Source of the DNA: Pyrenochaeta sp. MPI-SDFR-AT-0127
Lineage: Eukaryota; Ascomycota; Dothideomycetes; Pleosporales; Cucurbitariaceae
Length of the DNA: 64,000 nt
NCBI GenBank assembly: GCA_020747015.1
Contig: JAGTJM010000039.1
Coordinates: 186,001-250,000 of the forward strand
Reading direction: 5' to 3'
Shown: positions 13,150-24,950 of the stretch, piece by piece
Layout of the letters: each line of letters begins with the position of its first letter
Numbering within the stretch: the stretch's first letter is position 1
Notes under the pieces: model-generated
Seen by the model: only the letters and a program-made list of their open reading frames with translations
What the model was told of the DNA's origin: nothing
Databases searched by the model: none
Program-made: the position numbers and the translations under genes

Positions 13150-14685
13150 CTACTGTGTTAGTGGCGTTGGGAACACCAATGCAACATGGTCGTCACCAGC
13201 CGTTACCACTGCTTCTCCATTGCCCTGCACAAAAGACATGATGCCTCCGCCCTCACCTCCACCCCTATGACCTTTCCATTCACCAACAAGTCCCTTTCCA
13301 GCCGCGGCAGTTCCGCCACGCGTATCCCATCGTCGTAGCACACCATCATATCCCGCACTTGTTAACAGCCACCCACCAGCACCTTCTTTCTTGACGAAAT
13401 CGAGCTTCACCACAGCTTGTGGCGACTCCTCATCGGCGTGTGCGTCTTCTATCCTCCGGCGAACAGCGAAGCGATGTGCAGTGTCGAAAAGAGTGATTGA
13501 TCCGTCAACGTTGCCAGCGGCCATGAGAGTAAGAGGAGGAGAAGAAAAGCTAAGGCACTCGACATTGTCGCTCCCTGCCTGAAGACTCGCGAGTATTTGG
13601 CCCGATTGACCGGCAGACGATGCCGCACCCTTCGCTGCGGCCTGCTTTCCACCACCAGCTTTGTTCTTTGCGCCACCGCCACCGGAAGATGTCGATGCTG
13701 CCGCAGGTGCAGCAAGAGAGAGACGTGGAAGACCAACGATGCGTAATTGACCTTCTGGGCCGCCAACCGCGACAAAGGCACCTGATGGGGCGATACCAAT
13801 GGAATATAAACCACCTTCGACACGGAAACGTTCGTCAACTCCGGAGAGACCGATCACGGTTTGTGCATCAGAAGTAGATGTGAGACCTTGTGATGCTGCG
13901 TCACCAAACACGTCCCAGACGTAGAGACTTGAATCTTCAGATATGGTCGCTAGGAGTGAGCCGTCGGGTGACCATGTTCCGCCTGTGCAGGACTCGGTGT
14001 GCAGATAGTACGCCTGTAGAACCTGGAGTTCGGCGCCTTTGTCTGTACTGAGCTGGTATACCCAGACTGAGCCATCGTTCGCACCCAATGCAACCACATT
14101 GGGATGTTCTGGCGAGGGGTTGGAGATGAGCCAGTTGATTTCTTCCACTTCTTGAGCCTCAGCCAGAAATTTCCACTTCGTGCCATCTGGAACACCCTGC
14201 CAAACGCGTAGTTTGCCGTCCAAGCCTGCTGTCGCAACAAATTGGCCCTTGGGTTCTGAGAAAACTACAGCATTGACCGAATCCTTGTGTCCATCCAACT
14301 TGAACAGGCTCTTGAGCCCATCTCGTTCCGTCGGTTGCGCGCTGTCGCTTGGTGGTGCTGCCGCCGCTGCTGTTGAAACGTCGATGATGTAGCCCACGTC
14401 GTCTCCGCCTCCAGTTGCAATTATGTTCTGGTTCACAGGATGCTGCGCTATGCAGAAGATGCTGTCCTTGTGCTCTTCAAAATGCGCGATCGAGTCGTTC
14501 TGCAGGTTAATCTCCATCTGCATATCTTCCCCACCCTCCTCGCCTTCATCGTCTGAGTCCATTGGTACATCGCCGTCATCTTCTATAACCTCTCCTGCCT
14601 CATCAGCGTCCAGTGTGTTGTCTTCGTCATGATAGTCGATATCGTCCTCCTCACGGAGGGGTTGGTTTGGGTTAGGGACGGCCAT
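13150..14685 (-). CDS. SQT1: WD40 ribosome-assembly chaperone Sqt1 / AAMP-like protein
   Basis: Dedicated chaperone of ribosomal protein uL16 (Rpl10) in large-subunit assembly, by family. A single exon encodes 511 residues. Residues 1-55 are extremely acidic (runs of DEE, DDGDVPMDSDDEGEE), as in Sqt1 and AAMP. A beta-propeller follows with recognisable blades: FEEHKDSIFCIAQHP, LDGHKDSVNAVVFSEP with GLDGKLRVWQG, CTGGTWSPDGSLLATISED with SLYVWD, then VAVGGPEGQLRI, NVDGSITLFDTAHRF, and a last GYDGVLRRWDTRGG blade. A low-complexity Ala/Gly/Lys insert (about residues 330-370) sits between blades 5 and 6. Domain order and the acidic tail point to Sqt1 rather than to other WD40 proteins. Confidence 0.88.
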   Translation of the reverse strand: MAVPNPNQPLREEDDIDYHDEDNTLDADEAGEVIEDDGDVPMDSDDEGEEGGEDMQMEINLQNDSIAHFEEHKDSIFCIAQHPVNQNIIATGGGDDVGYIIDVSTAAAAAPPSDSAQPTERDGLKSLFKLDGHKDSVNAVVFSEPKGQFVATAGLDGKLRVWQGVPDGTKWKFLAEAQEVEEINWLISNPSPEHPNVVALGANDGSVWVYQLSTDKGAELQVLQAYYLHTESCTGGTWSPDGSLLATISEDSSLYVWDVFGDAASQGLTSTSDAQTVIGLSGVDERFRVEGGLYSIGIAPSGAFVAVGGPEGQLRIVGLPRLSLAAPAAASTSSGGGGAKNKAGGGKQAAAKGAASSAGQSGQILASLQAGSDNVECLSFSSPPLTLMAAGNVDGSITLFDTAHRFAVRRRIEDAHADEESPQAVVKLDFVKKEGAGGWLLTSAGYDGVLRRWDTRGGTAAAGKGLVGEWKGHRGGGEGGGIMSFVQGNGEAVVTAGDDHVALVFPTPLTQ

Positions 14686-15068
14686 TTTGCGCGTTCGTTG
14701 CGATTATTCGGGGAACTGGAGGTGATAAATAGAAACAAGGCGAGATCGGAAACACCTTTGCGGCTTCGAATCAAGCTATATGAGTGTTTGGGCTACGCTG
14801 CTTAGAAATGCCAATTTCTTCTCTCAAGAACTTTTTCGTTCCTGTCGGCGTTTGGAGGGGCGACCGCCGACCCCTCACACGTCATTTGTAATCCAAACAT
14901 GTGCAATTTTCTGCTAGACCTCACAAGGCAATTCAACATATCTTTGCAAGAGTCATATGCTAAATTAACACTCCGAGCTGAGGCTGAGCACCTTATCCTT
15001 GTGTACTAATCTACAACGCTCTAGATAAATTCAATGCGTGCATGTACCAATGCATCAGCGCGTGGCAA
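14686..15068. other. Intergenic: SQT1 promoter side and acyl-CoA ligase 3' flank
   Basis: 383 bp containing the upstream region of the WD40 gene and the 3' end region of the acyl-CoA ligase gene. No further feature is recognised. Confidence 0.5.
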
Positions 15069-17128
15069 CTACAACTTGCTGCCGGCTTGTCTCCTCTTCT
15101 CCTTCTCTTTGTCCCTGAGAAGTCGCCGCAGAATCTTTCCGGAAGGTGACTTTGGAATTTCATCCACAAATTCAATTCCACCAGAGATCCATTTGTATCG
15201 CGCCTTGTGCTCCTCAACGTGCTTCTGAATCTCACGGGCGAGAACACGATCGTTCTCTTCGAGACCAACTGATGGCGCTTTGACAACGAATGCCTTCGGC
15301 ACCTCTCCAGTCTTTTCGTTAGGAATTTGAATAACGGCACAGTCATTGACTGCTGGATGAGTGAGGAGATGGGCCTCGAGCTCGGCTGGTGCAACTTGAT
15401 GGCCCTAGGATCATGTTAGCAATCATTGTTTCATGAGGCGCTTAAAGTATGTACATACTTGGACCTTAATAAGCTCCTTTATGCGATCGACAATGAAGAG
15501 ATGTTCATGGCCCGAGGATGCCTTCTTGAACACAGCTTCATCGCCAGTGCGCATATACCCGTCCTGGAAGGTTTCCGTGTTGGCCTTATCATTGTTTAGG
15601 TAGCCTAGGACTACAGATGGTGACTTGACGAGTAATTCGCCAGGTTGGTCGTAGCCAGTGATCTCAACACCCTCGACTGTCACAATCTTGCATTCAACAC
15701 CAGGGAGAAGCGAGCCAGAAGAGCCGAACCAGATATCGTCGGGTGAGCTCGAGGAAACTACTGTACATGTTTCGGTGAGACCTTCACATATGATTAGTGC
15801 TATATCCTATGTGCTTTGGAGTGCAGAGCCTTACCATAGCCTTGTCGAATTTTCCATGACGGGAATATCTTCTGTAGATCCTCGGCCGTCTCTTGACCCA
15901 GTGGCGCCGCACCGGTGAAGAGGGACCATACAGAGCTGAGATCATACTTCGCGAGTTCCTTCGCGTTCTTGGTCATCAAAATAATGATCGGTGGTACCTA
16001 TCAACATGAGCTGCAATTCATTGTTTGCCAATCTAGAGACGTACCAAAAAGAGAGTATTGATCTGATAGTCTTGAATTGCCTGAAGCGTTATTGTGAAGT
16101 CGAACTTTGGCAAGACAATAACACCATCGCCACGATAAACGCTGGCGTGGCATATGACGACGAGACCGTAGATGTGTGACATTGGAAGCAGACCGAGGAC
16201 ATTTTCCGTGTAATCAGATTGGTTTCGCACATCTTTGATGATGGTGTCTCTGTATGGTTTTTCATGAGTGGCGATCTGCACTGTACCGGTTTAGTTGGGT
16301 CTGTAAACTGTACATGGTTTGCTCTTACATGTATTCGCAATAACATTCCTGTGCGAAATCATGACACCTTTCTATTAAATGCGTCAGCACATCTCTTAAT
16401 CACAGGGCGACTGTGAAAATCTTACCGGAAGTCCTGAGGTGCCACTAGAATAGCAGAGAAAGGCAGATCTTTTCGCGCCATCCCCAGATTTCCAATTCAA
16501 TGGTTCCAGGCGATCTAGCTTAGATCCCTCGCGGACGAAGTCATCCACCGTCTTTAGCCCACTTGTATCCTTGCCTCCGAATTTCTCAGGCACTTCAAGG
16601 ATATAAATGCGATTATCAGGAATGCCGCTATTCTTGGCGGCCTCTCGCGCCGTCGCCAAAAGCGGGACACAGGTGAAGAGCGCTTTTGCGCCCGAGTTCT
16701 TCAGCTGATATTCGAGCTCAGCGGCGCTGTATGCAGCATTCGCGGGCGTCTGGATGCCACCTAGGCGGTGTGCCGCCCATGCTAGTGGAAGGGTATCGAG
16801 CTTTCAACCGTCAGCGTTGTCGCACAGCATTCTAGCGCAGTCCACTCACCGTATTAACTGAGAAGACGGCGATGACCTTGTCCCACTCTGAGCCCTTGTT
16901 AGGATGAAAGCCAAGTTCCTTTGCCAGTCCTCGTGCGAGGAAATCAACGCGCTCCTTGACCTCCAAGCTCGAGTACGTCTTGCCTGTCAGGCCGCAGGTG
17001 AATGGAGCATGTGAATAGCCTAGCGGGTGTCGACCGTAGTTCTCGTCAAGCATGAAATCAGAAATAGAGATCGAGTCGGGAGGATCAAAGGGGAGCTTCG
17101 GCACCCAGGAAGGAGGGTAGAAGGACAT
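15069..17128 (-). CDS. Peroxisomal acyl-CoA synthetase / 4-coumarate-CoA ligase-like (ANL superfamily)
   Basis: Adenylate-forming ligase that activates a carboxylic acid (aryl or fatty acid) through an acyl-AMP to its CoA thioester. Seven exons (17128-16850, 16800-16426, 16371-16329, 16280-16045, 15997-15835, 15781-15459, 15404-15069) stay in frame and give 584 residues. The P-loop-like AMP-binding motif SSGTSGLPKG spans the second intron (about residues 211-220). The YG.TE motif is rebuilt across intron 5 (GYG, LTET). The TGD motif occurs in MRTGDEA and the A10-type lysine region in SPSGKILRRLL. The last three residues are SKL, a textbook PTS1, so the enzyme should be imported into peroxisomes. 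Start chosen at MSFYPPSWVPKLPF; an upstream in-frame ATG would add 12 residues. Substrate unknown; fungal 4CL-like enzymes with SKL often serve side-chain beta-oxidation or secondary metabolism. Confidence 0.92.
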
Positions 17129-17905
17129 CTTGAAAGTCTTCTGCAGTATGCTTAGCCAATGCACTGCGCTTCATAGACAGTATGCGCGCACCTACCTTGT
17201 ACGAGTATAACAATTCTAAAATTGAAAAGAAATCACTGGCCGATTGCGCACCGGGAGCTGCGCAGCTTTAAAAGCGATCACGGAATTCGCAATGACGCTA
17301 GGTAAGCAGCTTCGGAAGCCAGCTCTCCCTGCAGCCGACAGATTGCATCGCCAGCCTTGGAATTGTGGAGAAGCTGGGGTACCGAGGTATTTGGGCTCCC
17401 GAAAGGGTATGCCGTCTTGGCACTCACTTCACCGTCACTGGAATAACCCATTGCGGGAAAAACGCAACATTCATGTTCAAAACACAACAGCTGCTTAACA
17501 ATCTCTTCATGGGCGATTCATTATTTGCAGAGTCGATGTATGAGCATGATGGACTCCTGGAGCAAGTGTCGCGCCACGACACTTTGTGATTCGACTCATG
17601 ACAAGTCTCACAAATTGGCCGTGTCCTTCACTTTCACCAGCGTACTCGCCCGTCGTAGGCACCATGTAATCGACGTGAAGGTGAGTTACTTTGGAGCTGT
17701 CTCCCGGTGACATCTATCAACCTATTGGCCTCGCAATTGCAATCGTCTTCTTGTTTGTAGGCTTGTATTTCTACTTCTGCCACTGATTCAATCTCCACAA
17801 CCTCTCGCTCGTGCACAGAGCTCAATGAGAACACTTTATCTTTTCTTTTCAGGGAATTATCCTTGAATCTCTTCCCTTCTATTGCGCTTTCTCACAACAC
17901 TCGAT
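17129..17905. other. Shared upstream region of the acyl-CoA ligase and AlkB-like genes
   Basis: A 777-bp stretch between two divergently transcribed genes. It should contain both promoters and leaders; I see no third gene or clear operator. Confidence 0.5.
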
Positions 17906-20895
17906 ATGGCTTGTCTGAAACGTAAGACCGAAGAGAACGCTTGTGATTGGCAAGATGGAATAGCAAAAAGGCGATCGAAGGCCAGCAGTGGACCCAAAAC
18001 ATGCGAGATCCAAGATGATTTAAACAATTACGGGACTGCAGCCTCTCAACGCCCACGGCGAACCACGTGTTCGACATCAGTTGCCACGGCAGTACAAGAA
18101 ACCCAAGCTAGATCATCAAACGGAGCCCGAGGTCAAGCACCCTCGTTGTCAAAGAGCAGAACTACTTCGAAGAAACTCAAAGCCAAAAATCCAGATGTAG
18201 GTAAAAAGGACGATGGGAGCAATTTCCAGTCGCAGACAGCGTCTTCTGACAACTCGCTCGCGCCGGTTACGCATATACCGGAGAGCAAATGTTTAATTGT
18301 CATTCTAAAAGTAAGATTTGGTCACACGCTCAATGACGCACCATTGCGGCGATCAGCGCGACTCCATATAGACAAAGTGGTTGAATGCCGCACACAGACC
18401 TGGCATAACTCACAATTAGAATGCGCTCAACAAAGTCTTTCGTTAGTATCTACACCTAATCAAGACATCACATCACGCGATCACGTCCAGACTGAACGCA
18501 GTCCTAGACAAAACCAAACAACGACTCCATGGACACTAAGAACCCCAAGAAATAGCCCTGACCCAAAGCCAACCCAGTTTGCTTCGCAACAATTCAAAAC
18601 ACCTCAATCGGGGCCAACAAAGAATGCGCTGGGATATGGCACACCTCCTACTCCAGACTCGTTACCGCATCGCAAATCAGGCGGGATCCGAATTGACCCT
18701 CACGAACGACCTTCTCTGCCTCCTTTCATAAATGACACACACACTACTGTGTTGGAACAGCTGCCTAATGGTATGTGTATATCGTTGTATACTATGCAGA
18801 ACTAATAGGATCGATAGGCCAATCGAACGCAGATTCGGAAACAGTAGTACAGAATGAGAATAATAATGCAGAATTGGCCAACGATAAAACTGACACAACA
18901 TGGCTCTACTCCATAGCTGAACAGTTGACTACTCACCGTGGATCAGGTCGAATGAAACCAGAGCCAAGTGCCCAACCACAAGTGTGGGCAGACGGACGAC
19001 AGGAACTTTGCGAGTCATTGCATTACTACCGCGCCTACCAGGGTGCTTGCTACTCTACCGGTGGGTTTGTCCGAGGGTTCATGTTCGACAACGTTGCCCA
19101 TGCCCGAGACTATGTCGACAGCAACGTCGTAATTTCTAGAGCCGGTGGTGGACTGGCCAAAGATAAAGAGTCTGGAGAGATGAAAGCTGGGAGAGATCAA
19201 ATGGAAAACACGATTGCACAGGGGCTCAGAAACTGCATAAGCCATTGCAACCCAGTGGTTATCATTACTGGAGTCGATAATCCTCATATTCCTTGCATGC
19301 CGCCGCATCAGTACTGCGTAATGGACTACTTCAAACCAACGCACATCTGGTTCGAGAAGAGTGGTAGCAATAAGATCGTGCGATATCGATTTGAAAAGTT
19401 CAACACGAGGCAGAAGTCTTGGTGGCAGCCAAAAGACATAAGAGAGCCTCTGGATCTGGGCTCGTTACAGCCGCCAGTTGAAAACACTTGTGAGATATGT
19501 GGCAAAAACTCTTCACAGGTTTATCTCAACGGCTGGATGTGTTTGAAACCTGCCTGCAAAGCCTTCTGGAGTCTTACAGCTACTGACGGTATGCCCTATG
19601 AGCCTGACGAAGCATTGCTCTTATACGACCCGCGATTTCTCAAACAGCGAACGCCATGGCACAACGATGATCACGAATATCCACTTACATCTAACACTGC
19701 TAAACTATCTGGCTACTCTGTTCCAGGCGAAGACACCTCGCAAGCTTTCTGGCTTGGAATGGTGTGCCCTCAATGTGGCTGCTGCAATTCGCGACTCGAC
19801 TGGCTGGGCTGGCAATGTCAGAACCCTACGTGTGACTTCAAGAGAGAGCCGCCGCACACGCTCATTCCTGCTCTATCCTTGCGAGAGCCGCTATGGCCTG
19901 TTACAAACAGTTATACTCTGTCGAGAGACACGCACTCACCTCTACTCCCAGTGCAGGTGTCGTTTGCACACGGATATCGTATCAATCGATACGTTATTCC
20001 TGGCATCGATGGCTTTATAGCGCACATGATTGCTAATCGCATCGTCCTCGAAGAAGCTGGAGGCCCTGATGCAATGTTTGAAGAGCTCCAGCAAGTCGAC
20101 ATTGGACTGAAACGGCGGCCAATGCCAAATGGTAAGCTCAAAGGGCCAAACTACTGTCGTCACTTCGCAGTCAACTATGGCATGCCGTACAAGTTCATTG
20201 CAGCAACAGCTTCGCATTCGTTTGAAGGAGCAGCTCGACCTATTACCGCTACACGAAGCAGGTTGAACTGGGCAGCGCAATTACTACTAGCTCAGGCATC
20301 TGGGCGAAGAGCGGAGGAGATGGGTGCACAGTGGAAAGAGAAGGACTTCAATGAAGTCCTTGCCTTGGGCTACTTCGAACAACAGAAGATCAACTACCAC
20401 GATGACGGTGAACACGGTCTGGGTCCTACTATTGCAACACTGAGTCTAGGTGCTCCAGGCACTATGCGCATTCGGATGAAAGCACGACACTATCATGGCG
20501 TTTCCTCTGCAGGCATGTACGACGATGCACCGCCGTTAGAAGGATGCCAACAGTATGCTGCCCGCAAAGCTCTTCAATCTGCTCTCGAAGCTCTCAAAAT
20601 CTCAGATCCAAAAGCGTATAACGCTCGCCGCAAACAGATTCCTAAACAGCTAAAGTTGAAGGCTTCGGGTCAAGCGAAGGACGTGTTGAATATGCAACTT
20701 GGACACGGTGATATTGTAGTTATGCATGGTGCAGAGCTACAGAGGTACTATGAGCATGCTGTTGAGCATGCGGGAAAGTTGAGGTTTGCGCTCACTTGCC
20801 GGTACATCGATCCTGAGAGCTTGGGAGACGGGGATAGGCCAAGCTACGAGGTCCAGTCTGATATGGAAGCATACGATGGGTCCAAACTGTGCTGA
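17906..20895 (+). CDS. AlkB-like 2-oxoglutarate/Fe(II) dioxygenase with zinc ribbons and an SRA-like region
   Basis: Predicted nuclear nucleic-acid dioxygenase of 980 residues. Two exons (17906-18770, 18818-20895) are joined by a 47-bp GTATGT...ATAG intron; an acceptor at 18808 would also keep frame. Residues 1-350 are Ser/Thr/Gln-rich and basic, with an LRRSARL patch. Residues about 356-490 resemble an SRA/YDG fold: a GGF.RGF start, a VVISRAGGG turn, a DQ.EN..A segment, PVVIITG, then YCVMDYF..THIWFEK ending in KSWW. Two four-Cys zinc ribbons follow (CEIC...CLKPAC at about 514-534; CPQC...CQNPTC at about 606-626). The C-terminal AlkB-like core has an HxD pair (H816, D818), distal H935 (YEHAV) and the arginine of LTCRYI (R950), a complete facial triad. 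The AlkB call is strong; the SRA reading is inferred from pattern only. Confidence 0.8.
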
Positions 20896-21175
20896 AAAAA
20901 AGGGTGCGGTGGAGCGTGTACGCACGAACAATGATTATAGTATGACATAGTTGTGGATGGTGTCTTCCAATTCAACAGCTGAAGGATTGTGACTTCAGTC
21001 AAAGGACGATATGGGGCTCCAATACTTATGATGCTTGTCATATCTAAAATAGTAGTAATAATAACAATACTGTCCGTACACAGTGAACATGCACTGCCGG
21101 AACTAGATATACTTTTCATATCAAACGCCTCGCTAACTCCTCTGGGAAGACACCACTTCCTGCACTCCACAGACC

Positions 21176-22556
21176 CTATATCTCCTGCTTATACTCCTTA
21201 TTAAATGCCCGTCCAATAACCATACGCCTCACCTCACTTGTCCCCGCACCAATTTCATATAGCTTAGCATCTCGGAGTATACGTCCAACTGGGACCTCGT
21301 TCATATAGCCCATACCACCCATGAGCTGGACAGCATCGGCGGCAACCTCGCTCGCACGTTCTGCAGCATACAAGATGGCGCCTGCGCAGTCCTGCGTCCT
21401 GATATCTGGAGAGGCGTGAGATTCATCAACGGAGCGTGCAACGCTATATGTGAATGCCTGAGAAGCGCGAAACTTGGTGTACATGTCCGCAAGCTTGCCC
21501 TGGACGAGCTGATTATGTGCAATGGGCGTGCCAAACTGCTTCCGCTGGTGGGTATAAGGTAGGACAGTGTCGAGGGAGGCTTGCATGAGACCAAGAGGTC
21601 CAGCTGAGAGGACGAGACGCTCGAGATCAAGACCTTCCATGAGCACGCGCACACCGCGATTGAGTTGGCCGAGCACATTCTCCTTGGGCACAAAGACGTC
21701 TTCAAAAACAAGCTCGCCCGTGTTGGAGCCACGCATGCCGAATTTGTCTAATTTATTGGCCACACTGAAACCTTTCGCGGTTGTTTCGACGATGAAGGCG
21801 GTGATACCTTTGCTCGCGGCGTCAGGCTGCGTCTTTGCGTACACGACGATTGTATGGGCGTCAGGGCCGTTTGTGATCCACATCTTCGTTCCATTGAGCA
21901 GATAGCCTCCATCCACTTCCTTAGCCGTCGTCTTCATACTGACAACATCTGAGCCAGCAGAGTGCTCGCTCATGGCTAGTGCACCAATTTGCTCTCCGCT
22001 TATGAGACCGGGCAGGTATTTCTTCTTTTGCTCTGGTGAACCGTTAAGCATCAGCTGGTTGACGCATAATTGCGAGTGTGCTGCATATGACAGCCCGATG
22101 CTTCCTGCTCAGCTGTTAGCTTCCCTCTGCATACTTTGAGCTGCTCCCTCGCTCTGAACAGAAACTGAGATGTCGAGATGTAAACATACCACTGGCTCTT
22201 GAGAGTTCTTCCATGACGACACAATGCGCCTGATATCCCATCGCTAACCCACCAAACTCCTCATCCGCTGTTATGCCTAGAAACCCTGCTTCGCCGAATT
22301 TCCTCCACATGTCGTTGGGGAACTCATTGTCCTTGTCTGTTTTCGCAGCAACATCTTCAGGTATCTCACGTCGTGCAAACTCTCGGACGCTCTCGCGTAG
22401 CTCGTCGAGGTCAGATTGCGTGGGTGGTGCGAAGTTCGTGGGGTGCTTGGTGGAGGCGTATCGGCGGGCGCTGAGGAGGGCAGCTCGGGAAGGGTGAGAC
22501 GAGGCGAGGAGAGGACGGATAGTGCGCGTGATAAATCGAGGCGATAATGAAGCCAT
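21176..22556 (-). CDS. Isovaleryl-CoA dehydrogenase, mitochondrial
   Basis: FAD-dependent acyl-CoA dehydrogenase of leucine catabolism, converting isovaleryl-CoA to 3-methylcrotonyl-CoA in the matrix. Two exons (22556-22190, 22104-21176) separated by an 85-bp intron with a GCTAAC branch site encode 431 residues. The N-terminus is an Arg/Ser/Ala-rich presequence ([17 protein letters not shown], then SARRYAS). FAD/substrate motifs are intact: [30 protein letters not shown] and the C-terminal [12 protein letters not shown]. The catalytic glutamate has the isovaleryl-CoA dehydrogenase placement, in [15 protein letters not shown] (E284), rather than the C-terminal site used by most other acyl-CoA dehydrogenases. 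It sits 297 bp from a decarboxylase-fold gene on the same strand, at the edge of the aromatic cluster, but a shared role is not evident. Confidence 0.93.
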
Positions 22557-22853
22557 TGTGGGGGTGTGGAAGAGTGCAAAGATTGCGAAATTGAAGAGGT
22601 AAGAAGAAGAAAGTGTAAATATGTTTGACTACGCAGTTCGGTTTGCGCCGGCTGAACGGCCGAGGCTCCTTCCTTCTTGGATTGTGGAGAGCGCACGGTG
22701 GTGACGCGCTGAATCCTGGGGTATCGCGGCATCATTCCGCTTGCGAAAGCTACTACGACGAAATATCCTCAGATTTCACAACAGGAGCGATTGCTAATAA
22801 CAGGTCCAAACGAGTTCTTTGCGTCAGAGTGCAGACTTTAGGAGCATACTTGT

Positions 22854-23441
22854 CTACAAGTCGCGAACCCTCTTCATCGCCCTTCCATTGCACTCGCCAA
22901 CATCCAGTGCAACCAGAAACCTGCTGACGCAGTTGTACGCCGCGATTGTAGCCGTCAATTCAACGAGCTGCGCATCGCTCAGGTGATTCTTCAATTCATT
23001 CGAAACAGAGTCTTCGACCTCAACGCCCACCGTCATTTGATCCGTGTATGCTAACACAGCATACTCTCCAGCACTGAACCCAAGCAATCCCTCCCTTTCT
23101 ACCATTCCTCGCTTAGTGACTGGGAGGTCGAATACAACTTGCAGCGTATCCTTGGAGATACCAGCTTTCACAGCCAACGCCGCATGCACATCCCACTCAT
23201 GCACCGCTTTGTTCAGCACTGCCACTCTGCTAATCGCCAGCTCTTTGAGCCCTTCTGGTACATTGGTCTTGGTGCGGATAGCACCGATGAACGAGTTCCA
23301 GCCATCGGCTACAGCAGGGTTGTGAAGCAATGCCAAATCGAGTGGGATGAGCGGACGAGGCTTTCGTCGTTCGGCGATACGTTCGTAGATGGGACGAGCT
23401 TCCTCTGTTTGAGGTTCTGAAGGGGCGTAGGGAACACGCAT
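22854..23441 (-). CDS. AhpD/carboxymuconolactone-decarboxylase-fold protein
   Basis: Small single-exon protein of 195 residues from the ATG at 23439-23441 (MRVPYAPSEPQTEEA). The frame extends a further 76 residues upstream, but that part is unlike the family and probably leader. The segment with LLHNPAVADGWNSFIGAIRT, KELAISRVAVLNKAVHEWDVHAALAVKAG and SDAQLVELTATIAAYNCVSRFL follows the all-helical CMD/AhpD pattern, including the EWxxH element. The AhpD CxxC pair is absent, which favours a decarboxylase/hydrolase-like or structural role over peroxidase activity. The neighbours (intradiol dioxygenase, carboxymuconate cyclase, enol-lactonase) suggest it decarboxylates a muconolactone-type intermediate; that is inference from context. 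Confidence 0.82.
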   Translation of the reverse strand: MRVPYAPSEPQTEEARPIYERIAERRKPRPLIPLDLALLHNPAVADGWNSFIGAIRTKTNVPEGLKELAISRVAVLNKAVHEWDVHAALAVKAGISKDTLQVVFDLPVTKRGMVEREGLLGFSAGEYAVLAYTDQMTVGVEVEDSVSNELKNHLSDAQLVELTATIAAYNCVSRFLVALDVGECNGRAMKRVRDL

Positions 23442-23867
23442 CTTAAAAGTAATTGTTGTGGTAAATGGTCGACAGATCAAGGTACTGAAGTTCAAGGGTG
23501 GGTTTGGTAGGCTTGGCCAGATGACGTTTGGGAGAGCGCGGCGTATCAGCATTGAAATCAAAAGGCAGGCGAGTGGAGATATATATACCCGCAGGTGCCA
23601 TTCAAGGAACCCAACCGGCAATCGTTTCCGCAGCCTTCTCCCATTGCGGATTGCTGTGGTAAGCGACATCGGCTGTTTGACAGTGCTCGCTGGTGAGCCA
23701 TCATCTTTACCAATCTCGGTTGCACCTGGCGACTCAATTTACGACATGATACAATCTCGGGGTACAGTGATTCTTTCAACTGAATTACTACGATAACTTT
23801 TTATAAACACTCGCTATGTAAATTATTTATAGTCAAAGACGCCAGACCAAGATGCTGTACAATACAT
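23442..23867. other. Intergenic between CMD-like and dioxygenase genes
   Basis: 426 bp containing the promoter of the CMD-like gene and the 3' flank of the dioxygenase gene. A pseudo-extension of the CMD-like frame covers 23442-23669 but looks non-coding. Confidence 0.45.
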
Positions 23868-24950
23868 TTACAATCGAGAACCCTCGTCGAACACATTTGG
23901 CAGCCTTGGAATACCCTCCAATCTGGTTGTCTTCTTGCCTGCTGGTGCCAACGTCACGTTGTACTCAAGATCCAGCTTCGCCTTGCTATCCTTGCTAGGC
24001 TTGAAGTCCAAAAGCAAGTCATCCTTGACAGCAAAGACGGTGTCGTTGGTGACCCATTGGTCATCACGGGGGTAAAGCTGTGTGATGAGGGGCTTGTAGT
24101 TGTCGGCCGAGACCATGAGATGGATGTGTGCGGGGCGGAAGGGGTGGCGGTCCAGAGTCTTGAATAGCTGGCCTGCAGCACCTGTTTGTAGCTGTTAGTT
24201 TATGATCAAGAGTGCTGATGGTGGAGTGTCAACATACCATCTGTGGGTAGCGAATACGCAGTTGGCTTATAGCAGTAGTACCAGTACTCGCCCTTCTCGT
24301 TGGTGGTGAATTTGCCCCTCAGGTTGTTTGGCTCCTGGTTCTCTGGATCCTGGAAGTCGTACTTTCCGTTTGCGCTCGCTTGCCAGATGTCAATGACCGC
24401 ATTTGGAATGCCCTTCTTAGTGTCCAGGTCTCGGACTACACCGTGCATGAGAGTCTTCTGGCCGTCAGGGTGTTCGTTGCGGACGATGGAGTCGCCAAGG
24501 TCACGGAAGGGGGAGTGAGGCGACCAGAAGGGACCGAGGATAGTGGAGGAGGTGGGTGTTTCGCCGGATTCGTTGATGTGCTTGTGTGCAATCTCGTCGA
24601 CCAATCTTTGATTCGTGTTAGCATGCTTTATGGCACGGAATAAAGATTGGCAAGACATACGATTCTACGCCTAGGACATCAGAAATACGATGCGCCTCGT
24701 TCCTGGTGTTGGTTGTAGTCTTGCCGATCGAGTTCACAAATCGGACACCCTCAAACCACTCATCGTTTGTCAACTCAACCTCGCGGATGAAGTCGTGTAG
24801 ATGGCGGATGAGCGAGCTCATCACGAAGCGTGTTCGGTCAGGCACATTGGGACCAATAGCATTGATGACAGCATCTGTGAAGTTGGGGTCAAAACGGTGG
24901 GCACCAGTGTCCTGGGGTTGAGGCGCCGTCTGAGTGTTTGGGTTTGACAT
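23868..24950 (-). CDS. Intradiol ring-cleavage dioxygenase (hydroxyquinol/catechol 1,2-dioxygenase type)
   Basis: Non-haem Fe(III) enzyme that opens an ortho-dihydroxylated aromatic ring to a cis,cis-muconate. Three exons (24950-24661, 24605-24238, 24181-23868) give 323 residues, a normal length. The N-terminal all-helical dioxygenase_N linker domain (about residues 25-105: [37 protein letters not shown]) is found in catechol and hydroxyquinol dioxygenases and not in protocatechuate 3,4-dioxygenases. All four iron ligands are visible: Tyr in [11 protein letters not shown], Tyr in [11 protein letters not shown], and both His of RPAHIH. It starts 565 bp from the divergent cyclase gene, so the two probably share control. 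Whether the substrate is hydroxyquinol, catechol or something else cannot be settled by reading. Confidence 0.92.

Noticed and set aside
18771..18817. Frame change inside the AlkB-like gene as a possible frameshift
   Set aside because: A normal 47-bp intron with GTATGT donor, CTAAT branch-like site and TAG acceptor explains it.
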